Notes: generated by a model not told the origin, from the letters alone. Shown: positions 1-7,033, counted from the stretch's first letter. The stretch: 63,073 bases of DNA from Clostridiales bacterium (GCA_024691085.1 JAILNX010000001.1:1-63073), one strand, 5' to 3'. Made by a program: numbers and translations.

Positions 1-843
1 CTGGAAAACACCCTTGACTTCATCGTGCTCCTGGGGGATCAGGTCAGCATGGTCGATCGGTATGAGGACGCCCAGATCGCCAATGAGATCGCCTTCAAGA
101 TCACCGGCGGCATGATCCCGGTCGTCTATACCCGGGGCAACCACGAGATCAAGGGCGAGTATGCTGAAGATCTGTACAAGTATACCGGCAGCCAGAACGG
201 CAACTTCTATTACACCTTCCGGCTTTCGGACATATACGGCATCATGCTCGATCTGGGCGAGGATCACGACGACGACTGGTGGGAGTATTTTGAAACGGCC
301 CAGTTCGACCTGTACCGGGAGGAGCAGACCCGCATGCTGGACGAGATCATTGCCGCAGGTGAATATACGAACGCCGCCTACACCATGGCCGTCTGCCACA
401 TCCCCATCCCCTTTGTGAACGCGCGCCACAACCACGAAGCAGTCAAGGCCGCCTGGACGGAGCGGCTGAACGAGATCGGCGTGGATATCCTCATCACCGG
501 CCATCAGCATGATCTATATCCGTTCCTGGAGGGGACCATCCCGCCCAACACGAAGCTGGTGTACAACAAGGACTTCTCCGGCACGGAGGGCAAGACCTAC
601 AATGGATACATGACGGACTATCGCTTCAACGCCTTCATCTGCGGCAAGCGGGGGCTGACCCAGCACGACGAAGCACCCGCCGGGAATCATACCGATTACG
701 TGGGTATGCTGGTGAACGTGGACCTTTCCAGCGGCAGCCAGTCCTGCGTCTACATGAATTCCAAAGGAGAGATCGTCCCCGTGGTAAATCCTTTTGCGGA
801 TTATAATTACGGCACGGAACCGATCGTGACGACGCTGAAATAA
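1..843 (+). CDS. calcineurin-like metallophosphoesterase, 5' end outside window
   Basis: The frame is open from base 1, so the first ATG at 25 is internal and the gene starts upstream of the window. The visible 280 residues carry the metallophosphoesterase signature in order: a GDQVS metal-binding segment (around residue 12), RGNHE (around 54), a CHIP segment and GHQHD (around 168). These motifs place two metal ions in phosphodiesterases and phosphatases of this superfamily. The substrate cannot be read from the sequence. The last 19 codons and the bases after the stop are repeated 1.7 kb downstream (2498-2586), on the far side of the hipBA operon, so a related gene once lay there. Confidence 0.85.
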   Translation: MENTLDFIVLLGDQVSMVDRYEDAQIANEIAFKITGGMIPVVYTRGNHEIKGEYAEDLYKYTGSQNGNFYYTFRLSDIYGIMLDLGEDHDDDWWEYFETAQFDLYREEQTRMLDEIIAAGEYTNAAYTMAVCHIPIPFVNARHNHEAVKAAWTERLNEIGVDILITGHQHDLYPFLEGTIPPNTKLVYNKDFSGTEGKTYNGYMTDYRFNAFICGKRGLTQHDEAPAGNHTDYVGMLVNVDLSSGSQSCVYMNSKGEIVPVVNPFADYNYGTEPIVTTLK

Positions 844-868
844 ATAGACAATTTACAACTTGGAAAAA
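784..868 (+). repeat. left copy of a duplicated metallophosphoesterase 3' tail
   Basis: This segment (last codons of the phosphoesterase, stop, and about 25 bases beyond) matches 2498-2586. About 51 of the first 57 positions are identical, and a shared AACTTGGAAAAA block follows the stop in both copies. The copies flank the hipBA operon as direct repeats. Confidence 0.8.
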
Positions 869-903
869 ACCACTCCATTAGAATGATTGAAAAGGAGAAC
901 ACA

Positions 904-957
904 ATGGAAAAATACAGGTGTAATGTTTTCGCTTATTTCTGGAATAGTTCGGTATGA
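904..957 (+). pseudogene. 17-codon start of a broken gene
   Basis: A good ribosome binding site (AAAGGAGA at 891-898) sits 6 bases before an ATG that opens a frame of only 17 codons, MEKYRCNVFAYFWNSSV. The first residues resemble rubredoxin starts (MEKY.C.VCGY), after which the frame diverges. The likely reading is a gene head cut off when the hipBA segment arrived. The rubredoxin link is a guess from eight residues. Confidence 0.3.
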
Positions 958-1014
958 TTCTTTATCTCGCCACAAGTCAGTTTTCCGCAGCTCATGCCAC
1001 GCGGTATCTTATCT

Positions 1015-1077
1015 TGCTAATATATGACAGATTATTTGACATATTCGATAGGATATGCTAATATATGAGCGATAGGA
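1015..1077 (+). promoter_or_regulatory. direct-repeat operator candidates of hipBA
   Basis: Two interleaved direct repeats surround the promoter: TGCTAATATATGA at 1015-1027 and 1056-1068 (41 bp apart), and CGATAGGA at 1046-1053 and 1070-1077. The second long copy contains the -10 box. Toxin-antitoxin operons are usually repressed by the antitoxin at such sites, so these are the natural HipB binding sites; that is inference. Confidence 0.5.
1036..1064 (+). promoter_or_regulatory. sigma-A promoter of hipBA
   Basis: TTGACA at 1036-1041, a 17 bp spacer and TAATAT at 1059-1064, 24 bases before the hipB start codon. Confidence 0.75.
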
Positions 1078-1087
1078 GATGAACGAT

Positions 1088-1360
1088 ATGATTCTGGAAA
1101 CACCGTATGAAATGGCACTCGGCGTCGCGGAACGGTTCCGCGCGCTTCGAAAAGCAAAAAAGATCACATTGAAAGAAGTGACCGAGAAAAGCGGAGTACC
1201 GTATTCCACGATCCGTCGGTTTGAAAGCAAGGGTGAGATTTCTTTTCTTGCCTTTGCGAAGATCGTTTCAGCAATTGGCGAGGATGATGCAATCACCGGA
1301 TTGTTTGCAGAACGTATTCCCGATTCCATCGAGGAGGTCATTCGTGGAAATCATAGATAA
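1088..1360 (+). CDS. hipB: HipB-like antitoxin, XRE-family helix-turn-helix
   Basis: The 90-residue protein is one helix-turn-helix domain of the Cro/CI (XRE) type: residues about 13-60 hold ALRKAKKITLKEVTEKSG followed by a recognition helix in VPYSTIRRFES. The ATG at 1088 is preferred over 1079 because the GGAG at 1075-1078 would touch the earlier ATG. The last 17 bases overlap hipA, which suits translational coupling. By analogy with hipBA it should neutralise the HipA kinase and repress its own promoter at the direct repeats just upstream. The coupling to hipA makes the assignment firm; the target DNA is inferred. Confidence 0.85.
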   Translation: MILETPYEMALGVAERFRALRKAKKITLKEVTEKSGVPYSTIRRFESKGEISFLAFAKIVSAIGEDDAITGLFAERIPDSIEEVIRGNHR

Positions 1361-2465
1361 GCTTGAGGTTTATTATGCCGGAAGACATGTCGGAACAATG
1401 GCCCCATACCGAAGGTATCTGACCGCATTTGAGTATTCCGCTGAATGGCTGCAAAACGGATTTTCCATCAGCCCATTCTCATTGCCGCTTACCCCCGGTG
1501 TGAAAATTGCAAGGATTGACCCGTTTGACGGGTTATTCGGCGTCTTTGCAGATTCGCTTCCGGACGGCTGGAACCGGTTGCTGGTGGATCGTATGCTGCG
1601 AAAAGTTGGCGATAATCCCGAACAGATTACCTCGCTTCAACGGTTGTCTATTGTCGGTGATTCCGGTATGGGCGCATTGGAATACAGACCGGTCTATCAG
1701 TGGCAAAACATTGAGGCGGTGCAGGATCTTGATCGCCTCGCAACAGAATGTAAAAAGATTCTGCAATCCGAAGATTCGGATGATTTGGACACACTGTTTG
1801 CCATGGGCGGCTCCTCCGGCGGGGCAAGGCCGAAGGTGCTGATCAAACTGGAAGACGGCGAATGGCTCGTCAAGTTCCCTTCTTCGGGCGATTCGAAGGA
1901 CGTCGGGCTTATGGAATATGAGTATAATCTCTGTGCCAGAGCCTGTGGGATCGACATTCCAGAAGTCAAGCTGTTTCCCTCTGCAAATTGCGCCGGATAT
2001 TTCGGCAGCAAACGTTTTGACAGAACACTGGGCAATGGCGGAGTGCGTAAACTGCACATGGCTTCTGCGTCCGCACTCCTGGAAGTTTCACACAGAGTTC
2101 CGGCACTGGACTATTCCTCCCTGATGTCTCTCACGTGGCAGTTGACAAAGCAGGCGGACGACCTTAAAAAGTTGTTCACGCTGATGTGCTTCAACGTATT
2201 CGCACACAACAGGGACGATCACTCCAACAACTTTAGTTTCCTTTGTGACAATGGGAATTGGCGGCTTGCTCCGGCGTATGATTTGACGTACTCCAACTCT
2301 ATCGGCGGAGAACACGCAACCACCGTCGCGGGAGAAGGCAGACACCCCGGCATCGCAGATATACTGAAAGTAGCAAAGAAAGCGGGCATGAAGGAATCGC
2401 AGGCGCGACAGCTCGCTGAAAAGGTACAGGAAACGGTATCCTCACGGTTGTCTGCCTATCTATAA
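1344..2465 (+). CDS. hipA: HipA-family Ser/Thr kinase toxin
   Basis: The start is GTG at 1344, with GAGGAGG 6 bases upstream inside hipB. The 373-residue protein begins with the HipA N-terminal beta domain (LEVYYAGRHVG, then a DGLFGVFADSLPDGW stretch) and continues with the kinase-like core. That core has a Gly/Ser-rich loop GGSSGGARPK (about residue 153), a catalytic segment AHNRDDHSNNFSFL (about 290) and a metal-binding PAYDLTYS (about 311). E. coli HipA phosphorylates glutamyl-tRNA synthetase and halts growth; the target here is unknown. It is shorter than E. coli HipA (440) but complete by motif. The operon lies in an unstable region between duplicated phosphoesterase tails. Confidence 0.85.
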   Translation: MEIIDKLEVYYAGRHVGTMAPYRRYLTAFEYSAEWLQNGFSISPFSLPLTPGVKIARIDPFDGLFGVFADSLPDGWNRLLVDRMLRKVGDNPEQITSLQRLSIVGDSGMGALEYRPVYQWQNIEAVQDLDRLATECKKILQSEDSDDLDTLFAMGGSSGGARPKVLIKLEDGEWLVKFPSSGDSKDVGLMEYEYNLCARACGIDIPEVKLFPSANCAGYFGSKRFDRTLGNGGVRKLHMASASALLEVSHRVPALDYSSLMSLTWQLTKQADDLKKLFTLMCFNVFAHNRDDHSNNFSFLCDNGNWRLAPAYDLTYSNSIGGEHATTVAGEGRHPGIADILKVAKKAGMKESQARQLAEKVQETVSSRLSAYL

Positions 2466-2497
2466 TTTGTTTTAGTGGCAGGATAACACGCAAAAAA

Positions 2498-2554
2498 GTA
2501 AATCCCTTTGCAGATTATAATTTCGGCATGGACCCGATCGTGACGACGCTGTAA
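2498..2554 (+). pseudogene. remnant of a second metallophosphoesterase (last 18 codons)
   Basis: VNPFADYNFGMDPIVTTL followed by a stop matches the end of the phosphoesterase at 1-843 (VNPFADYNYGTEPIVTTLK), and similarity continues to about 2586. The rest of this paralog is gone and hipBA occupies its place. Confidence 0.8.
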
Positions 2555-2633
2555 TAAAGAGGAAATTTTCAACTTGGAAAAAGGCAACTAAAGTGAGCCC
2601 AAAAGTGCAACATTTTTACCACATTTATATTAG

Positions 2634-2840
2634 AATGTTGCACTGTCGAGAAGAAGCTCAAAAGAATGCAAGGACAGCTCGCCCCGCAGGGACGACCCCA
2701 AGGGCAGTAAGCCTTCTGTTGAAAAGAAGCTCGAGGAGAACAAGCGCAAGCTTGAACGCGAGAGCAAGAAGCAGAAGGACCGTACCCGCGATAAGAGCCG
2801 TTCTAAGCAGAAGTCCAAGCCCAAGACAAAGGAACGCTGA
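2634..2840 (+). pseudogene. 3' remnant of a Lys/Arg/Glu-rich protein
   Basis: An open frame of 68 codons without a plausible start codon ends in a strongly charged tail (VEKKLEENKRKLERESKKQK, then KSRSKQKSKPKTKER). Its TGA overlaps the ATG of the next gene as TGATG, the way coupled genes overlap. It looks like the end of a longer basic protein of the conjugative element, possibly a mobilisation protein. I do not recognise the family. Confidence 0.45.
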
Positions 2841-3040
2841 TGGACAAACCGACCGCCAAATCCCGGGAGTGGGTATTCTTCCGTGATGATAGCGGAATGA
2901 TCGCCTTTAACCCGAAGTGCAACGAATGCGCCAAAGAGTGCAAACAGAGTTTCAGGGCAACGCTTGTGCGCTGCCCTGTGTTTGTAAAGAGCAAGGGTAA
3001 GGACGGCAGTTTTGATAATCCCTGTGACGAGAGACGTTGA
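2840..3040 (+). CDS. small Cys-rich protein, unknown function
   Basis: The 66-residue protein is translationally coupled to the remnant upstream (TGATG overlap). It contains four cysteines in CNECAKEC and two later ones (RCPVF, NPCDER), a layout that could hold a metal ion. No signal peptide or membrane segment is visible. Its position between mobile-element debris and the serine hydrolase promoter suggests it belongs to the same decayed element. I do not recognise the family. Its upstream partner is truncated, so expression is doubtful. Confidence 0.45.
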   Translation: MDKPTAKSREWVFFRDDSGMIAFNPKCNECAKECKQSFRATLVRCPVFVKSKGKDGSFDNPCDERR

Positions 3041-3065
3041 TTATCGCTTCATGTTGTGGTATACT
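3037..3065 (+). promoter_or_regulatory. sigma-A promoter of the serine hydrolase gene
   Basis: TTGATT at 3037-3042, a 17 bp spacer and TATACT at 3060-3065. It begins inside the last codons of the preceding small gene, so the hydrolase is transcribed on its own. Confidence 0.7.
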
Positions 3066-3098
3066 TATCTCGATAAATCGATGTTTATGGAGGCAATT

Positions 3099-4457
3099 AT
3101 GGATAAAAAAACGATCATGGAAAACTTCGTCCGGGAGGCGTATGAAAAAGGCGTTTTCACGGGAACCTGGCTATATGCAGAGCACGGTGAGGTCGTATCC
3201 AAGGGTGCGGTCGGTTTCCGTGACAGCGGCGATACGCTTCCTATGAAGGAGGACAGCATATTCAACCTTGCTTCGGTATCGAAGCAGTTCACAGCAAGCG
3301 CGATAATGCTCCTGATGCGGAAAGGACTCCTGAGCCTCGAAGATGAGATAACGAGGTTTTTCCCGGAGATCCCTTATCAGGGCGTGAGCGTTCGTCATCT
3401 TTTGACGCATACCGGCGGACTCCCCGATTATATGGACTGGGTGATCGAAACAGCGAAGGCTGAAAACCGTATCCCCGGGAACGAAGTGATCGTTCGCTTC
3501 CTTGCGGAAAGCGGAGAAGAACCAGAGTTTAGGCCGGGTGAAAGGTACGAGTATTCCAACACTGGCTATTGTCTGCTGGCGCAGATCGTTGAAAAGGTTT
3601 CCGGAGTCCCGTTTGAGGACTTTATGAAGCAGAACGTTTTCGAGCCTGCCTGCCTGACCTCAACCTTTGTAGGCCATCCATATAAGGACGGCATTACGAT
3701 CGAGAACGGCGTCTGCGGAATGTTCCGCGGCGAGGGCGGGTTTATAAGCGCCGAAGACACGGGGTGGAAGGACTACTTCACCCTGCTCGATGGCGGCGCC
3801 GGCTGCGGCTACGTTTACAGCAACATTTTGGATCTGTTCAAATGGGATAAGGCGCTGAGGGAAAACCTTGTCCTAAGCGCAGAGGAGCAAAAGCTCATGT
3901 CTGCCCCGGCCATGCTCAATAACGGAGAACCCGTTGACAATGACGAAGGCGGAAGTTACGGCTTCGGATGGGGTATCGAAAACGATGAAAACCTCGGCCT
4001 CATACTCACCCACAGCGGAGGCTGGGCGGGCTTCAACACCTGGTTTGAACGCTTCGTCGACGCGAACAGAGTGTTCGTCCTGCTGAACTGCCGCGAGACT
4101 GACGACGTCCGGGGCCTCGATAGCTTTGAGACCGGAATGCGGGAGATCGCAAGGGATAAAGAACCGGCGCCCATCACCTGTATCGAGGATCTTGGGGACG
4201 AGGATATGGACAGATCCGAGTGGGCGTCGTTCTGCGGCAGGTACGAGCATCCGGAGAATGACGGCTTCGCCATTGACGAAGTTTATCTTAATGCAGGAGA
4301 GCTCTTCGCGAAGGCTGTCGACGATGACGGCGACGAAATGGAGTTCCGCCTCTATCCCATCGGCAAAAACAAGTTCGGTCGGAAAGCTGGCATGCTGGAG
4401 CTGACCTTCGGCGACGGCTGCCTGTTATACGATGATTATACCTGCAAGAAACTGTAA
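3099..4457 (+). CDS. beta-lactamase-family serine hydrolase
   Basis: The start is ATG at 3099, with TGGAGG 5 bases upstream; an earlier in-frame start at 3012 precedes the promoter and is not used. The 452-residue protein has the class C beta-lactamase/esterase fold motifs: SVSK (SxxK, Ser about 59), YSN (about 152) and a C-terminal HSGG (about 308). A small barrel-like domain follows from about residue 365 (GRYEHPENDG to the end), as in DUF3471-type hydrolases. There is no signal peptide, so it acts in the cytosol, probably on small esters, amides or peptides rather than the wall. A promoter and terminator of its own, between mobile-element remnants, suggest cargo. Resistance to beta-lactams is not implied. 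Confidence 0.85.
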   Translation: MDKKTIMENFVREAYEKGVFTGTWLYAEHGEVVSKGAVGFRDSGDTLPMKEDSIFNLASVSKQFTASAIMLLMRKGLLSLEDEITRFFPEIPYQGVSVRHLLTHTGGLPDYMDWVIETAKAENRIPGNEVIVRFLAESGEEPEFRPGERYEYSNTGYCLLAQIVEKVSGVPFEDFMKQNVFEPACLTSTFVGHPYKDGITIENGVCGMFRGEGGFISAEDTGWKDYFTLLDGGAGCGYVYSNILDLFKWDKALRENLVLSAEEQKLMSAPAMLNNGEPVDNDEGGSYGFGWGIENDENLGLILTHSGGWAGFNTWFERFVDANRVFVLLNCRETDDVRGLDSFETGMREIARDKEPAPITCIEDLGDEDMDRSEWASFCGRYEHPENDGFAIDEVYLNAGELFAKAVDDDGDEMEFRLYPIGKNKFGRKAGMLELTFGDGCLLYDDYTCKKL

Positions 4458-4516
4458 GCGGCCGACTTACAAATTCCAGTTTGTCGAGCTCTTAACAACT
4501 AGATTCAACAAACATT

Positions 4517-4541
4517 AAGCACCGTTCCCGCGGTGCTTTTT
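4517..4541 (+). terminator. intrinsic terminator after the serine hydrolase gene
   Basis: AAGCACCG/CGGTGCTT stem (4517-4524, 4531-4538) with a 6-base loop, running into a T tract. Confidence 0.75.
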
Positions 4542-4575
4542 CTATGCAAAAAACTATAAGGAAGGAGAAAAACTC

Positions 4576-4749
4576 ATGGCAGAATACAAGCTCAAAATGA
4601 CGCAGGATGAGAAGACGACCGTGCAGAACGCGCTCATCAATATGCGTTACTCATCCGCGGTGGACGAGATACTTGCCGATAAGCTGGACGCGCTCATAGC
4701 GCAGCTTCAGGCACTGCGTCCCGTGCAGAAGTTGGGATATGAACGATAA
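4576..4749 (+). CDS. 57-residue protein of the conjugative element
   Basis: An ATG at 4576 with AAGGAGAA 8 bases upstream opens a 57-codon frame rich in Leu, Ala and Gln (ADKLDALIAQLQAL), probably helical. It overlaps the start of the VirD4 gene by 11 bases, so the two were translated together. Small proteins of this kind often precede the coupling protein in Gram-positive conjugative elements. I do not recognise this one. With its partner broken, it is probably a relic. Confidence 0.5.
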   Translation: MAEYKLKMTQDEKTTVQNALINMRYSSAVDEILADKLDALIAQLQALRPVQKLGYER

Positions 4750-5373
4750 AAAGCAAGAGCGATGGATCTACGCCGTCGCTCTTCTCATACCGGTGGTATG
4801 GCTCGCGCTGCTCACGGCCCCGTGCCTCGGAGGAACCATAATTGACGTAATGAAGCGGCTGACAGAGGCGATAAAGTCACCGCTTCATATCGTTTGGTGC
4901 GAAAACAGCCTGAAGTGCATACTGGTCTTCCTCGGCCTGTACGCCTTCGGCATACTCCTAAACCTCGGAAGCAGGGGCAATACCCGTGACGGCGAGGAGC
5001 ACGGCTCGGCCAAATGGGGCACTCCGCAGGAGCTCAATAAGGAGCTGAAACAGAAAACGAACTTCCCACTCTCGAAGGAGATACGCTTGGGAATGGATAC
5101 GCATAAGCACAGGCGAAACCTTAACGTGTTCGTTCTCGGCGGCTCCGGTGCGGGCAAGACGAGGTTCGTTGCGCTGCCGAATATTTTGGAGGCCAACTGC
5201 AGCTACGTTATCACCGACCCGAAGGGAGAGATACTTGCCAACACCGGCTATTTCCTTAGGAGCACGGTTACGACGTGCATGTGTTCAACCTTGTCGATTT
5301 CAATGCCTCGGACGGGTACAATCCGTTTCGGTATCTGAGGGATGACAAGGACGTGCTGAAGCTCATTACGAAT
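4739..5373 (+). pseudogene. VirD4/TraG coupling protein, frameshifted and truncated
   Basis: The frame from 4739 encodes two hydrophobic segments (about residues 10-30 and 58-80), the EEHGSAKWG segment and the Walker A GGSGAGKTR (about 137) of T4SS coupling ATPases, followed by ITDPKGEILANTGYFLR. At about 5260 the frame breaks: restoring one A (AGGAAGCAC for AGGAGCAC) gives LRKHGYDVHVFNLVDF and the expected YNPFRYLRDDKDVLKLITN of the family. Just after ITN (about 5373) the coding sequence switches to an integrase. So the gene carries a one-base deletion and has lost about two thirds of its length. It once pumped DNA into the conjugation channel and cannot do so now. Confidence 0.85.
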
Positions 5374-6222
5374 GAGTATTTGCTGAAAAACCCTATTTTC
5401 CCATCTATAGGCGACATAAAGCTTCCTGAAATAACGCCAGCTATGATCAATACTATGCTTGTTAAGTATCAAGCTACAGGCAAAGCGCACACATCCTGTG
5501 TAAAGGTTTACGCATTGATGAATTGCATTTTTAAATCTGCATTCCTTGATGATACTATAATCAATAACCCTATGCTAAAAGTTCGAAGACCTAAACCGCG
5601 AAAAGATGAGAAAGGACAAACCACCACGGACTCCTTTACTGTCGAAGAGACCAAGCACATACTTTCAATCCTCGAAGCCGAACCGTTAAAGTGGAAGGTA
5701 TACACTCGTTTATTGATCGATACCGGCATAAGGCATGGAGAAGCATGTGGCCTACAGTGGAAAGATATAAACTTCAGGGATGCCACCGCTAGAATAGTCA
5801 GAACGCTGAACTACACTCCGCAAAAAGGGGTTTACACAGATACAACAAAGAACGGCAAAGCAAGAACCATACCGTTGACTAATACGGTAATGGCGCTGCT
5901 GAAGCAGTTATTATCATTCCAAAGCAAATCATGTATAAGCGAATGGGTGTTCACGCAAGACGGTAACGCTGAGCCTATGCATCCGGACAGTCCCACCAAA
6001 TACTTTAAGCTGCTGACGGATCGATGCGGAATAAAGCATCTCCACCCACACAAGCTAAGGCATACTTTTGCGAGTATAGCCATTACACACGGAGCGGATG
6101 TGGCAAGCGTATCCGAAACACTCGGACATTCCGATAAAGCGGTTACCCTGCGAATGTACACTCATGCAAACGAAGAATCAAAAAGAAAGGTCACAAATCT
6201 GGTCGAAGAGCTGTTGAAATAG
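5374..6222 (+). pseudogene. tyrosine integrase lacking its N-terminal arm-binding part
   Basis: From about 5374 the frame encodes the end of a SAM-like core-binding domain (IGDIKLPEITPAMINTML) and a full catalytic domain. The active-site set is intact: Arg in TGIRHGE, Lys in TKNGKART, HKLRHTF, LGHSDKA and the nucleophile in LRMYTH. The first roughly 70-100 residues normally present are replaced by coupling-protein codons in the same frame, and no ribosome binding site precedes any start. It lies next to the 3' end of a tRNA-Thr gene, the usual target of such integrases. The deletion that joined it to virD4 removed the body of the element. Confidence 0.85.
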
Positions 6223-6236
6223 ACCTCAAAAAAAGT

Positions 6237-6266
6237 CGGTGCAAGTCAAAAACTTGCACCGTTTTT
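6237..6266 (+). terminator. intrinsic terminator after the integrase remnant
   Basis: CGGTGCAAG/CTTGCACCG stem (6237-6245, 6253-6261), 7-base loop, then TTTTT. Confidence 0.85.
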
Positions 6267-6270
6267 ATGC

Positions 6271-6294
6271 ATGTCTGGGAAAATGTCTGGGAAA
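6271..6294. repeat. 12-bp perfect tandem repeat near the attachment site
   Basis: ATGTCTGGGAAA occurs twice head to tail between the integrase terminator and the tRNA. It could be integrase arm-site sequence; no copy was seen elsewhere in the window. Confidence 0.5.
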
Positions 6295-6316
6295 ACTATA
6301 TATTCTTTGTAGTGTC

Positions 6317-6361
6317 AAAAAAGAGCAGCCCCGAAAAACCTAAGGTTTTCCGGGGTTTTTT
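6317..6361. terminator. terminator of tRNA-Thr, usable in both directions
   Basis: The stem CCCCGAAAAACC/GGTTTTCCGGGG (6329-6355, one mismatch) is flanked by A6 on the left and T6 on the right. Read on the minus strand it ends the tRNA transcript. Confidence 0.65.
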
Positions 6362-6362
6362 C

Positions 6363-6438
6363 TGGAGCTGGTGAGCAGATTCGGACTGCCTACCTCTTCA
6401 TTACCAATGAAGTGCTCTACCTACTGAGCTACACCAGC
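6363..6438 (-). tRNA. tRNA-Thr (GGT)
   Basis: The minus strand folds as a 76-base tRNA including an encoded CCA: acceptor GCTGGTG/CACCAGC, D arm GCTC/GAGC, anticodon arm CTTCA-TTGGTAA-TGAAG with anticodon GGT, five-base variable loop, T arm GGCAG/CTGCT, discriminator T. The T loop is TCCGAAT, with C in place of the near-universal T at position 55, and the first T-stem pair is G-T. An integrase remnant lies immediately beyond its 3' end, so this 3' half may have been rewritten by element insertion. Confidence 0.92.
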
Positions 6439-6460
6439 GATTCGTCAAGCGACGAAAGCT

Positions 6461-6489
6461 ATTATAGCGAATCCGATCGCTTATTGCAA
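6461..6489 (-). promoter_or_regulatory. promoter of tRNA-Thr
   Basis: On the minus strand, TTGCAA (6484-6489), 17 bp, then TATAAT (6461-6466), 22 bases before the tRNA 5' end. Confidence 0.7.
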
Positions 6490-6550
6490 GCCTTTTTGCG
6501 TGATTGAGAGCAATATATTTTATCGGGAGCCTTTTTTTCAAAGAAAGATA

Positions 6551-6579
6551 TTGCAAATCAGAAGTCTTTGTTGTACAAT
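6551..6579 (+). promoter_or_regulatory. promoter of the DUF1292 gene
   Basis: TTGCAA at 6551-6556, 17 bp, TACAAT at 6574-6579. Confidence 0.65.
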
Positions 6580-6612
6580 CCCATTAATTGAGCTGAAAGG
6601 AGTTTCAATAAA

Positions 6613-6990
6613 ATGGACGAAGAAAGAGATTATGTTGTTTTTACCGATGACGAAGGCAACGAGTTTGAGCTCGACGTCATTACTTATTTTGATTTCAAGG
6701 ATAACGAGTACGCGATTCTTGCAGACTGCAACTGCGGTTGTGAGGAGTGCGACGATGAGTGTGATGAGGACGAAGGTCTTTACATCATGAAGATCGTTAC
6801 CAGCGAGGACGGTCAGACAGAGGAATTCGTACCTCCCGCAGAAGAGGACATGGATGAGCTTATCGCCCTTGCGGAGGAGATCCTTTCCGAGGACTGCTGC
6901 TGCGACGAGTGCGACTGTGAAGACTGCGATCACGATGATTGCAACGGTGAAGACGGCGAATGCACCTGCGGCTGTCATGACAAGAAATAA
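6613..6990 (+). CDS. DUF1292 (YrzB-like) protein with Cys/Asp-rich clusters
   Basis: The start follows AAAGGAG by about 10 bases. The 125-residue protein opens with the DUF1292 core (DYVVFTDDEGNEFELDVITYF..., then YIMKIVTSEDG, FVPPAEEDM), a small acidic beta protein widespread in Firmicutes with no settled function. Unusually it holds 15 cysteines: five in a loop inside the core (CNCGCEECDDEC) and ten in the C-terminal tail (CCCDECDCEDC..., CTCGC), each set among Asp and Glu. Such clusters bind metals in other proteins, so metal storage or sensing is possible but unproven. It has its own promoter and terminator. Confidence 0.8.
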   Translation: MDEERDYVVFTDDEGNEFELDVITYFDFKDNEYAILADCNCGCEECDDECDEDEGLYIMKIVTSEDGQTEEFVPPAEEDMDELIALAEEILSEDCCCDECDCEDCDHDDCNGEDGECTCGCHDKK

Positions 6991-7003
6991 GCATTTATGC
7001 TTT

Positions 7004-7033
7004 CCCGGCCTATAAATGGCCGGGTCTTTTTTT
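7004..7033 (+). terminator. intrinsic terminator after the DUF1292 gene
   Basis: CCCGGCC/GGCCGGG stem with loop TATAAAT, then TCTTTTTTT. Confidence 0.9.

Noticed and set aside
1221-1343. Longer hipA starting at 1221
   Set aside because: It would lie inside hipB in another frame; GTG at 1344 has GAGGAGG at the right distance and matches the family start.
2593-2886. Plus-strand frame of 97 codons beginning GTG at 2593
   Set aside because: It is a different frame over the charged-tail remnant, rich in Arg/Ser/Ala from the shifted reading, without a ribosome binding site.
5275-6222. Functional integrase starting at the GTG at 5275
   Set aside because: The first roughly 33 codons are coupling-protein sequence, no ribosome binding site precedes the GTG, and the arm-binding part of the integrase is missing.
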